NCBI GenBank assembly: GCA_022419385.1
Contig: JAJUBI010000001.1
Span: 6,324,001-6,388,000, forward strand
Length of the DNA: 64,000 nucleotides
DNA from: Paraconiothyrium sp. Pb-2020
Lineage: Eukaryota; Ascomycota; Dothideomycetes; Pleosporales; Didymosphaeriaceae
Reading direction: 5' to 3'
How positions within the stretch are numbered: position 1 is the first letter of the stretch; the number at the start of each line of letters is the position of its first letter. The translations under genes were made by a program, and so were the position numbers. The notes under the pieces are model-generated. The model saw only the letters and a list, made by a program, of their open reading frames with translations, searched no databases and was not told the DNA's origin. Positions 47,493-58,221 of the stretch are shown here, piece after piece.

Positions 47493-49878
47493 ATGGAGAA
47501 TGGCACCCTCGCTACCGCGCAACACGACGTATACGCCGCCACATCGGTGGCTGAGATCCATGCTGCGCTTGCGGAGCTGCACCAGCAGGAAGCCGCCGTC
47601 ACCCAGCGTCTGAACGACCTCATCGCCTCCCAGAAAGACCTTTCCCGCGAGCTCGGTCGTCTCGATCTGCTGCGAGCCCATCTCGGCACCCAAGTCGTCA
47701 ACACCCGCGCCATCAGCAATGGCATGCTGTCCGACGCCGCCTCCACCGCGAACCGCATATCGACCGCCGTGAAGCGATTGGACCATGAGCAGTCAAATGT
47801 GAAGGCAACTCTCGAGGTTGTCGAGCAGGTGGCGGAATTGAAGGCATGCGTGCTGGGTGTCCATGGCTCAATGGGGGCCCCGCAGGACTGGGAGACTGCC
47901 GCGGGGTATCTCAGTCGTGCCTCTAAAATTCCAGACGAGGTCATAGACGGTAGCTTTGCGGAAGAGATAGTACCCACAGCAGAGGTGCCCGATCCGCCAC
48001 GGGTGACCCTGAATGCAGCCGCCGAGTCGCTGTGTGGCCTGTTCCTGCGCGAGTTTGAGAAGGCTGCGACTGACGGCGATGGCTCGCGGGTAACGAGATT
48101 CTTCAAGCTGTTCCCCTTGATTGGGCGAACAGAAACGGGTCTCGATGCATACGGCCGCTATGTGTGCCAGGGCGTCGCTGCAAGAGCCCGCACGAACTTT
48201 AATTCGGCCCCGCCATCCCAGAGGCAGGAGAGCTACTTCTATGGCCAAACCCTCACCAAGCTGTTCGAACATATCGCTCAGATCGTAGACGGGCACGAAC
48301 CGCTAGTGGAACGCCACTATGGGCCTGGCATGATGGCAAAAGTTATCGAGCGTCTGCAGATTGAGGCAGACGTTCAAGGCGGCATCGTTTTAGACACTTG
48401 GCATGACGAGCGCAACATTGATCGTAAACTGACTGACATCAAATCGTACGCTTTCTCCTTTCTGTTGCAGAGCTTCAAGCCCGCCAATGGGACCCCCCGT
48501 TCCGGCTCACCGGCCAATGCTACCGGACGCACCAGCGAAGATGAAGGCGTTGACATGAAGGAGGTCGATGGCCTACTTGCTGAAAGTGCTTTGATGCTCG
48601 GACGTTGGGCTCTCTATTCCCGTTTCATATCCGACAAGTGCGCAGTACGTTTCTCAATCCGTCTTTGTGCCACCATACTTACGTCCCCAGCCTGCTGAGC
48701 CTGAAGATCACATCGACCATGGCTTGGTAATGCCACCCTTTTTAGCGACAAGCAACCTGTACCGAAAAGTTTCTGGTCATCTAATCGAACCCTTCAACTT
48801 CATGACAACCTTCTTCTTCCGCCGCTCCGTAGAAAAAGCCTTCCAGATGGACCAAACCCCTTCAGGGCTCAGCCTCAATCCCACCAAGCCTCTCAGCGCC
48901 GAACCCCCCTTCATCACCACCGCCGTTGACACCGTCATGTACATCTTAAACCAAGTCCTCCAGCGCGCACTAGCAACCTCCCAGCGTGACGTTATCGCCA
49001 ACGTCGTTCCCACAGTCGGGAGTCTCCTAGGCACAGACTTCGGCATGATCCAGCGGAAAATGCGCGACGAGAGCTATCCCAGACCTGTGATACAAGGCGG
49101 TCTTCCCCCAGAAGACAAAGTCATCTCCTTCCTCGTGCTGATCAACAATTTAGACGTTTCAGATGACTACATCAAGCGCATCGTGGAGCAGCAGCTCGGC
49201 GGTCCTTCCCAACCGCAAGAGTCGTCCGAATCGCCATTGCAAAACCTGTTCCCATTTGGCCACGACGCGAAATTTGTAGAAACAAAACTCCGCAATCTCG
49301 AGCATTCCTTTGCCGTAAACAGTGGAGAGCTGCTAAATGACGGCATACAAGTCGCCTTCCACACCGTCCTTAAACCCCGCGTCCGCCCCATCCTCACAGA
49401 AGCCTTCCGCGAGATAAACTACCGACCAACGGAGGAAGAGGCCAATGGCGAAGACGGCGAAGAAGACGATGCAGACCTAGTCAAATCGCGCTTCGATCGA
49501 GGCTGGGGCGCGCTGATAAGGCCGATCAAGCGCATACTCACCACTGCTAACTTCGACCGCTTGCTTACCGTCGCTCTCGCCTACCTAGCCAGCGCCCTCG
49601 AGAAGCGCATCCGCGGGTACCACGGGCTCGTCAACGAGCTCGGAGCGGTACGGCTGGAGCGCGATATCTCGGGCATTGTGACAGCAGCGGTGGGAGGAGG
49701 GAAGTACGCGCTGCGCGACGCGTTCGCCAAGTGCACACAGATGACGCTGATTATGAACATGGAGGATGACGAGTGGGAGGAAGTGTCGACTGAAGAGGCG
49801 GGCGACTCGGGCATCGCTTGGGTGCTTACCGCGGACGAGCGAAGCTTTGCGCGGAGCATCGTGAAAGGACCGAGGTGA
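47493..49878 (+). CDS. cog4: Conserved oligomeric Golgi complex subunit 4
   Basis: There are two exons, 47493-48644 and 48691-49878, around a 46-nt intron with GTACGT donor; the join is in phase and the product is 779 residues. The N-terminal ~130 residues are a long coiled coil (IHAALAELHQQEAAVTQRLN, RLDLLRAHLGTQVVNTRAIS, STAVKRLDHEQSNVKATLEV). The COG4 core follows with SLCGLFLREFEKAATDGDGS, RFFKLFPLIGRTETGLDAYG, MPPFLATSNLYRKVSGHLIE and RFDRGWGALIRPIKRILTTA. COG4 belongs to lobe A of the COG tether, which captures vesicles for retrograde transport within the Golgi and binds SNAREs and Sly1. Length fits the family. Confidence 0.92.
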
Positions 49879-50287
49879 TGATCCGATGCAGGGATACGAG
49901 CATCTTGGCAGCTGGTTAATTAATGTCCGCTCCACAGCCAAGAAGGACGACATTCCACGCGCGTCCATCTATTACACACCTCTCCTTCAAAGCTTACAGT
50001 TCTTCCGCGCAGTATCATATCGTCGTTACTTCTATCGCTTTGCAGTCGTTGTCATTGAGTTCTAGCGCGTTTGACCATTCACCACCAACGTCCGTCGTAC
50101 CCGCCGCGGACGCTTGGCATCATCAAGCCACATTGCATTCTGTGCGCCCGGCACGGGATCTCCAACATCTGTATTACAACGACTCCAGCTGTGCCTTACC
50201 ACCATCGCCCACGCCTCACCTCACCAGCCAGTCCAATGATGCCCCTGTGACCCCACCCACCCAACCGGCGCCCGGCCCCCACACGAA
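49879..50287. other. Short spacer, COG4 to GH125 gene
   Basis: Holds the COG4 3' end and the GH125 promoter. The last ~150 bp before 50288 are strongly pyrimidine-rich with CCACC repeats, as seen before many fungal start codons. No gene. Confidence 0.45.
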
Positions 50288-51925
50288 ATGTGGTCCCCAC
50301 TCGCTAGCCCCTTACTCCTGCTCCTCTCCCTTTCCCTCTCTCACGTGGAAGCACAATGCCCCATCTACACAAACTACGCCTATCAAAAGCACCTCCCGCT
50401 CTCCACTGGGAAATGGCAACTAGCGTCCATGCGGCCCATCCCGCCGTGTCGGACCTTCAAGAGCGAGGAAGTCGAAGCCACGATAGAAAGACTAAGGAAG
50501 GTGATTGTAGACCCGGACTTGATGCGGTTATTTGAAAACACATGGCCGTCTACGCTGGACACGACGGTTGCGTGGACAGGCTACGCGAACAAGACAGTTA
50601 TCTCGGAGGTCGATCCCGTGACGAACACGAGCGTGAAGTGGGACGCATCCCACAAGTTCCAACTATCCTCCGACGACATATCGCGTCTGGAGCGGGAAGA
50701 AGCCGAGGAGTTAAGTTTTGTCGTCACGGGCGATATAGAGGCGATGTGGCTGCGGGACTCTGCGAACCAGCTGCAGTCGTACACCTCGCTGCTGCAGCCG
50801 TCGGAGAAAAAACGCAGTCTGGCGAGTCTCTTCCGCGGCGCGATTAATCTGCAAGCGCGGTACATCCTCGGCGACCCCTTCTGCAACGCGTTCCAGGCGC
50901 CGGTGGAGAGCGGGATTATGCGGCGGAGCTCTGCGAACAGCGACACGATAGCGCCGAGCTACGACTACATGGCGGTCTTCAGCTGCCAGTGGGAGCTGGA
51001 CTCTGTAGCGTCGTTCCTGCAGCTCTCGGCCGACTACGCGCGTATGACGGGGGACGTTGCGTTTTTCGGGAAACACGCGTGGGTCGCGGCTGTGAAGAAG
51101 ATTCTGGAGATAACGGAGGCGATGATGGTGGATAGCTACGATGAGGACGGCAATTGGCAGCATACGCCGTACACGTACTGTGCGCCGTACGGCGGGACGC
51201 CGATTAATGAGTGCAATGGTAGTCCGCATAGGGGGGGTATTGGGCTGGTGAGGAGCTTCCAGCGGCCCAGCGATGATAGTTGTATCTATCAGTATCTGGT
51301 GCCCAGCAACATGATGTACAGCGTTGCGCTGAATGCGTCGTCCATCATCATGGCGCGTGTGCAGCCGGAGGGCAGTAATTTGACGACGTGGATGCGAGAG
51401 ATGAGCACGGGGATTCGCAACGGGATCGAGACCCACGCTGTTTTCCAGGACGCTAAATATGGTAGGATTTACGCGTATGAGATCGATGGCTATGGTAGTG
51501 CGATCCTCATGGATGATCCGAATGTGCCGAGCTTGTTGTCTGCGCCGTTCCTGGGTTATACATCTGCTAGCGACGCTGTGTACCAGAACACGCGGAGGAA
51601 GATACTGTCGAGGGATAACCCGTACTATGCTTGGGGCCCGATCATAGAGGGCGTGGCGAGCATGCATACGTTGCCGGGACGGGCGTGGCCCATGGCGAAT
51701 ATCATGGCGATCCTGACGAGTGACGACGATGAAGAGATTGTGAAGAACCTCAGGTGGCTGGTGCAGAGTACGGACGGGTATGGGTTGATGCATGAAAGTG
51801 TGCATGCTCATACGGAGGGAGTGTGGAGCAGGCAGTGGTTTAGCTGGGCGAATGGGCTGTTCGGGCAGGTTATTCTGGATCTGGAGAGGAGGAAGCCGTG
51901 GATTTTGAAGATGGGGTTTCAGTGA
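50288..51925 (+). CDS. GH125 exo-alpha-1,6-mannosidase, secreted
   Basis: This is an intronless frame of 545 residues with a clear signal peptide (MWSPLASPLLLLLSLSLSHVEAQ). GH125 hallmarks are VVTGDIEAMWLRDSANQLQS with the conserved Arg-Asp, YDYMAVFSCQWELDSVASFL, YAYEIDGYGSAILMDDPNVP, GVASMHTLPGRAWPMANIMA and the end segment YGLMHESVHAHTEGVWSRQW. The family removes terminal alpha-1,6-linked mannose without a metal cofactor, from N-glycans or fungal mannan. Several N-glycosylation sequons (NKT, NTS, NAS, NLT) suit passage through the secretory pathway. Lying behind COG4 is probably coincidence. Codon use becomes G-rich towards the 3' end. Confidence 0.92.
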   Translation: MWSPLASPLLLLLSLSLSHVEAQCPIYTNYAYQKHLPLSTGKWQLASMRPIPPCRTFKSEEVEATIERLRKVIVDPDLMRLFENTWPSTLDTTVAWTGYANKTVISEVDPVTNTSVKWDASHKFQLSSDDISRLEREEAEELSFVVTGDIEAMWLRDSANQLQSYTSLLQPSEKKRSLASLFRGAINLQARYILGDPFCNAFQAPVESGIMRRSSANSDTIAPSYDYMAVFSCQWELDSVASFLQLSADYARMTGDVAFFGKHAWVAAVKKILEITEAMMVDSYDEDGNWQHTPYTYCAPYGGTPINECNGSPHRGGIGLVRSFQRPSDDSCIYQYLVPSNMMYSVALNASSIIMARVQPEGSNLTTWMREMSTGIRNGIETHAVFQDAKYGRIYAYEIDGYGSAILMDDPNVPSLLSAPFLGYTSASDAVYQNTRRKILSRDNPYYAWGPIIEGVASMHTLPGRAWPMANIMAILTSDDDEEIVKNLRWLVQSTDGYGLMHESVHAHTEGVWSRQWFSWANGLFGQVILDLERRKPWILKMGFQ

Positions 51926-52709
51926 AGTATAGAGTCGAGAGTGATCCAGTATTCCTGACGATCAATGTCTAGGCTGTCCACAGTAACGAATTTGGATGTA
52001 AAGAGGCGGAGGCTGGCGAGGACGAGACGAGTTTGCTGGCGAGTTCGAGACGAGTTCGCCATAGATCAAGACGAGGGGGAAGGTCGCGCCTGCCTGCCTG
52101 AGGCATCAAGGCTCTATGTCATGACAGGTTCCATGACAGGTGCCGTGCGAGACACTGTCGATGAGCCTCGTTGCGCTGCGCGAAGAGGAAGACGGCGGGA
52201 GAACTGTAGAGAGCGAGGGGCGTGGTAGGATGATCAAGACTAAACCGATTGTTCTGAGTTTGAAGGGCAGGAACGAAGGGAAACAGAAAGTGCGCCTCCG
52301 AAAACACGTCCTCAGCGCGCTCCGAAAGGACGCATGATGCCATTCTTGCGTCAGTCTAGCGATAGTATCAGAAACATAGTGAAGGTGTAACTCGCTTGTA
52401 GAAACGGCTTCCAATTATTACAATTTGAACGCTTTCTCACCGCAAGGGCGTCAGCTTCGCTTCGCGGAAGCTATACCTGAGATATACGCTTTAGATCACT
52501 TTCAAGAGCGTAGCTCCTGTTTGCATCTAGCAGAAGGCTGTATGATCTAGCATGGTATGGTACCTTATGGCCGGAAAACTCAGAAGGGTAGAGCAGAACA
52601 GTTTTGCCATCTTTCTGACTAGCGCAGCCAAGGCGTTCGGTCGGTCTTTTCAACAATTTGATCGGTCGCTAGTCTGATATGAAGAAACAAGAAATATCCA
52701 TTGACATGC
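51926..52709. other. Intergenic region between convergent GH125 and NLR genes
   Basis: Two 3' flanks. A short hairpin-capable sequence (AGCTTC...GAAGCT) lies near 52451-52471, and a direct repeat of ATGACAGGT lies at about 52121-52141. No coding sequence is supported. Confidence 0.4.
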
Positions 52710-55700
52710 TCATACTTTCTTGAAAAGATCAGAGTCGAGTCTGATTATTCGCACTCTGCCGGTGGCATTGCCTATCGCAATCGCATTCCCCGAGATGGCT
52801 GAACAACCTGGCCGATAATCTGAAGGTAGCCACAGAAATTTTTCTGAGTTGTATGTTATCCATGTTGCACCTGGGCTCAAACCTGGGCCACTAAATTGAG
52901 CGGTTCGACGTGTTGAATCTGCCGAAGGTATGATTGAGCTTGCTCCGATTCTTATGGTGCCCACATTAGTGTGAAGGTGTGAGTTATCGCAGTCGAATGA
53001 GATATGTCCAATGTACATGCTAACTTCAAGTGTCCATAAACACGCGTTGCTGCTCAGATCCCAGATCCTGATCGTTTGATCTTCTGATGCCGACGCCAGT
53101 TTAGTGGAATCATTAGAGAAGGCCACCGATGCGCCCCAGCGACTAGGTGACTCGAGTGTTTGCAGGCACGCTCCATCGTCAGCAACATTCCAGATTTTGA
53201 TAGTTCCATCATCTGAGGCTGACGCTAATCGGGACGAGTCACGAGAATAGACTACTGACGAGAGTGCGTTGCTATGCCCCTCCAGCGTCTGCAGGCGCGT
53301 TCCGGTGCCAGTGTTCCAGATCTTAACCAATCTACCTGAAGCTGCAGCTAGCCGAGTTGAATCATTGGAGAATGCCACTGATTTGAGGATGTCGTCGTGG
53401 TCCTTAAACGTTTGTAAACATGCCCCAGAATTCACATCCCATATTCTGGCTGTGCCATCAAATGATACCGATGCTAGCCAGGCTGAATCATGAGAAAAGG
53501 CTACAAACACAACCCAGCGGCTATGGCCCCTAAGCGTATGTAGGCAGGCTCCGCTGCTAGCATCCCAAATTTTGACCATCTCATCCCTGGATGCTGAAGC
53601 TAGTAGCCTTGAATTTTGGGAGAAAGCCACGGATTCCACCGTATGGTCATCGCTATCGGATTCATTCACGCGCGCGTTGTGGCCAATGTTCCAGATCTTG
53701 ACCGTGTTGTCGCCCGCCGATGCCAGCCGGGTTGAATCACAAGAGAAGGCTACTGAAGCGGTTACGCCACCAGCGCTTATGCCACCAGCGGCTAAGCCAC
53801 TATGGCCTTCAAGCACCTGTAGACGTTCCCCACTACTTCCATCCCAGATGACTATCTTGTGCGACGCCGTCGCCAATCGGGTTAAGTCGTGGGAGAAGCC
53901 AACTGAGGAAAGGATTTTGCTGTGGCCCCTATGAATCTGTAGACACGCACCACTACTAACGTCCCAGATCCTAATCGTTCTTTCTGTTGCCGAAGCCAGT
54001 TTAGTGGAATCATGGGAGAAAGCCACTGAATCTACGTGATTCTTGTGGCCCTTAAGCGTATGTAGGCACGCTTTATTGTTAATATTCCAAATTTTAACTG
54101 TTCTATCAGAGGAGCCTGATGCAAGGCAGGTTGAGTCATGTGAGTAGGTCACTGAGTTCACCTTATTGCTATGGCCCTCAAGCGTCTGGAGACACGTTCC
54201 GCTGCTGGTGTCCCAGATTTTAATCATCCTGTCTGTGGACGCAGAAGCCAGCTGTGTTAGGTCGTGAGAAAAGGTCACCGACGTCACACTACCGCTATGG
54301 CCCTCAAGCGTCTTAATACACTCTCCACTGCGAGTGTCCCAGATCTTAACCGTGTTATCGTAGGACGCAGACGCCAGCTGGGTCGAGTTATGTGAGTAGG
54401 CTACTGAGTTAACCCAATCACTATGGCCCTTGAGCGTCTGGAGGCACGCTCCGCTGCTGGTGTCCCAGATTTTGATCGTCTTATCGAAGGACGCAGACGC
54501 TAGCTGGGTCGCGTTGTGACAAAAGGTCACCGATTGGATCCGAAGGCTGTGGCCCTCGAGCGTGTGCAAGCAATCACTCCAGTCATGATCTATGCCTGGC
54601 TGAACTACAATGCCTTTCGGCGCCTCGTGGCTAAATGAATTCCGTATTGGGCTACCTGTTGGACTGAAGATAAGTGCAGACATGTATGCTTGCAGTGGTG
54701 CGCTCTCTATGGCTGCTCTGTGGTACATGATGAAGCGACACGCATCTTGAACAAGTTGGTGTAATTCGGACGTATCCGCTATATCCTATGTAATGTCAGC
54801 TTCTGTTCATCAAACATAGTTCCTGAAGAAATTTTACCTTGATTACAGCCTCTAGTTTACTCATTGATGTTACTCCCCTTGGCAAAGCCTTGCAAAGGCT
54901 TAACGCCTCTAGCCAGTAGAGGTACTTCTGTCGTACAAAAGTGATAATGCTGTCTCTGACTAGTGGGCCAAGTGAATCTTCGCCATAGGAAGGAGCGGTT
55001 GAGTCACAGAAATGGTCGATCCAGTAGATGCATGAGTAACGCGAAGCCAACAGTGGATCTGGATCTGGCGGCTTGACCTGATCAATGAGGAAACCCGGCT
55101 TATGTAGACTGTAAAGGTCTCGATGAAGCGTGCTAGACATTACTTGCAGCGATCTAGAGAAGATTGCACGGTTTGCCTCTTTTTTTCCGCAGGGGAAAAT
55201 GTCGTCTATTGCCTTGTCGAGCAGAAAGTCCTTTGCTGATTGGTGCACAAAATAGATAGTGTTTTCCCGTATGGTTAGGAAAGAACCACAGTGGCTGATA
55301 ATGTCTTGTACAGCCGAAAGATCGTCTACTTCCTCTTCAAGCTGTTCTACGAGCGCTACCAGTTCCTCGAGGTTGAGAGGTCGGTATACAGTCGCAGCCA
55401 AGGCTAGAATCTCCTTGCAAACATCGGCATCATCTGAGCTGCTTATCTGCTCCATCATGCGCTTGTACAGCGAGCCAAGGTCAGGCGGTAAGGCACTTAG
55501 TTTCTTTACAACGTTGCGCTTTGCAGTGTCTTTTAGATTCTGACACACCAACGCTACCCATAGGAACGTGCCATTCGCTTTCAAAGATAAGTGATGTTGC
55601 ACAGCTTCTGCAGTCTTGGTGTCGTACTTCTTATCATGCGATAGCTGACGCACTTTCTCTCTGATAAATACGTCAACTGCAGCAGAAACCGAATCCGCGT

Positions 55701-57105
55701 TTAGCTCAAGGCTTAGTCTTGTTCCCTGGTCAGCTTTCGCCAGCCGTTCCTCGATGTCAGACCAGTTGCGACTGGAGATGACCCACTTGATGTGAGGAGA
55801 TGCAGAAGATTGTTGGGCGATAAAGTCGAGCAGTTTCTTCTGATCGATTACACATTCATCAAGTGCGTCAATAATGATGTATGTGTTTCCTAGGCTTGGG
55901 TCGTGCAGGACGTTCGTGAAGATCTCAGACAGAGCGATCCACGCATTAGCGTCTTCGAAGAGCGCCCTACCCGCATCATCATACTTTTTTCGTATATGCA
56001 AGATGAGCAGAGGCTGCTGGATGACAAGCATGTATAGCAGACCGCGTAGCACGGCTGTAGCGCTGTTGATACGCGCATCTGTGGCCTGGCAGAAAAAGTA
56101 GGATAGTAGTTCTGTCTCTCCCAGCGACTTCTTCAATTCATTGACGATTCCGCAGAGGAGCATCGTCTTCCCCTTGCCCGGATCGCCCTTGATCCACAGC
56201 AGCCGGCGTTGCTGACTATCGCGCCACTGCTGGAAGTCGGTGTTGTCGAAAACCCAGCGGTATGAGCCCTCTAGTAGGCCATCCTTGGTGTCCTCTATTC
56301 GTTTCTTGTCGTCCTGGGGATCTGTTACCCGCAGATGCTTGATACATTCCTGATCTTCCCTCGCATACTTCATCTTCTTTTGAAGGCGTCGGAACGCGTT
56401 CTCTTCCCCTTCGCCGTAGTTTAGGGACATGAACAATCCAAATATCCCTAACAAGGAATAGGCTTTGTCCTCTTTACGTGTAGTCTGACGTCGCTTTGCC
56501 CAAGAGAAGCGCTCCTCGACACTGAATTGTGCAAGGTTCTTCCCTGGGATGGCTGAAGTGGGTATCTCAGTAATCTCAGAGATCTCTCGCTCCAAAGCAC
56601 GTTTGTCGCCTAAGAAGATGCCCTCTGAGGAGTAAAACTTGACTGAGCCTGGGGCAAGAAGTTCTTGGAGCGTCCAGCCCCGCGAGAACCACCTGCTTGC
56701 TCGAAAAGCCGACTCCCAATCTGACCCACTCCGTTCATCGCTCACTTCGCGCTCCCCTGTTGATACATCTGAAAAGTAGACATAGCATTGTTCTGCACTC
56801 TCGTACCAGCGAAACATTGAGTTGATGGCGTCCTGGAGTTCCACCTGGTCTGACTTGTTGATACAACATGTGTCCACCCAGAAATGCCGCAAGCGGTCAC
56901 GTTTGGCTTGTTCTCCGCAGAATTGTATCTTCTTGTACCCTGTTTTTCCCTTCCCAGTTCCATCTTTCAACTCGTGGAAGGTGACTTCTTCGCCATCCTT
57001 CCAGGTATGAGACAGTATTGCATATGGAGGGACAACCTCGTCGCCAATCAGGTCCTTTGTGAACGTAAACTCGCCGTTATCGTTGCATTGTAGAAGGCGC
57101 ATCAC
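52710..57105 (-). CDS. HET-NACHT-WD40 (HNWD) NLR-like protein
   Basis: There are two exons, 57105-54838 and 54785-52710, around a 52-nt intron; both are whole codons and give 1447 residues. The HET domain (about residues 1-230) shows VPPYAILSHTW, HFWVDTCCINKSDQVEL, MFRWYESAEQCYVYFSDV and SRGWTLQELLAPGSVKFYS. The NACHT ATPase follows, with P-loop WIKGDPGKGKT near residue 305 and Walker B YIIIDALDECV. After a helical region, WD40 repeats begin near residue 820: 12 clear repeats and two degenerate ones. This is the architecture of HET-E, HET-D and HET-R of Podospora, cytosolic NLR-type receptors that recognise a partner through the WD40 end and trigger cell death through HET in non-self fusion. 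All signatures are intact, so it is probably functional. Confidence 0.93.
53028..54590 (-). repeat. WD40 tandem repeat array in the NLR gene
   Basis: Units of about 126 bp (42 codons) encode GH...SVAFSHDST.LASAS.D.T.KIWD. The four repeats nearest the NACHT domain are the most alike. Repeats 1 and 3 share wording (shared triplets for SVTF and KIWDTSSG), and 2 and 4 share another (VNSV-YSH-ST), which suggests duplication of a two-repeat block. Repeat 7 carries an insertion (AAGGISAGGVT), and repeats 13-14 have lost most key residues. Confidence 0.75.
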
Positions 57106-58221
57106 TCCGTGCGGAGGTTTAGCAGATGTAGGCAGGAGAAAGAGAAAGGAGATTTCTGTGGCAGCTCAAATGCACCAGGCTGCTATTCAGCTGAGCTGAG
57201 GTCGGTTCAGGTTTCTTTGTGTGGCACAGTAAGGCAGATGCGGGGCAAGTCTGGCTTGAGGGATTTCGTCTGTCAGCAAGTTCGGGTGCATAGTCGCAAA
57301 TCTTTACAAGGGTAACAGCCAATCACCTTATACAGATCTGAGGTTTTTATGGGCCTTTTTCACACTTTACCAGCAACTTTTAGGGGAGCTAGCGCGGAAG
57401 GGATGGAAAGTATCCCTTTAAAGCCCGTGATGAGGATTTAAGATAACCAAACACTGAAGAAAACGCGCTACGCACCCAAACTCCATGGGAGGGTGCAGAC
57501 ACAAGCAGTAGTAGGAGCTACGCAGGGTGAAGCGAGCCAAGGACATGTCCTAATGCGAATACGAGTGCGTGCGACGAATCAAGAGGACGGCAAGGGTGCT
57601 GCGCATTGCAATTGAAAGCGGACCAGTGAAACGCAGCGCAAGTCGTTTCGAAAACGTGTGCGAATGCGAGGCCGCGCAGAGAACGATGTGGAAAAGACTC
57701 TCGAAATCGTAAAGCATGTCTCAGTTGATGAATGTTCGGCCCGGGGTTTTGTCGTAGAATATCGTTCTACTAACGAGAGCAAGTTCTTCCAACAATATCG
57801 AGGCTGGAGTGTGAGCGAGCGGTTAGAATGATGCCATGCCATGCGAGCCGACGAATCTGGAAAGTATGTCCACCGGTCAAAGCCTTGGGACCTGAGGCAA
57901 AGATCCGCTGGAAGGCCGAGCGAATGCAATGCGATAGCTGCATATCATGTTGATGCCTAGATAATACAGCCTTGTGCGATAACAAGTTTGGTGTGGCGCG
58001 TACATGCATGGCGCCTGCCACACAGAGTGCTGCGGTTGTAAGCCGTCAAGGTGCGGGGACGTGTACCTGCCAATCCGTATAAATAATTGGGCGCGTATGC
58101 CTTCAGCCTGCTCCGAGTTCGCCGTCGAACTTCGCCCTCATCCGCAACCAATGTGCACTTCATCACATTGCCTAAGATAAGCAAGTCATCCATCCAGCAC
58201 CAACGACCGTCGGAGGAGAAG
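57106..58221. promoter_or_regulatory. Divergent region between the two HET-domain genes
   Basis: The NLR gene and the second HET gene point away from each other, so both promoters lie here. No open frame with recognisable motif. The frame of the plus-strand gene is open upstream of 58222 but has no ATG there. Confidence 0.45.
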
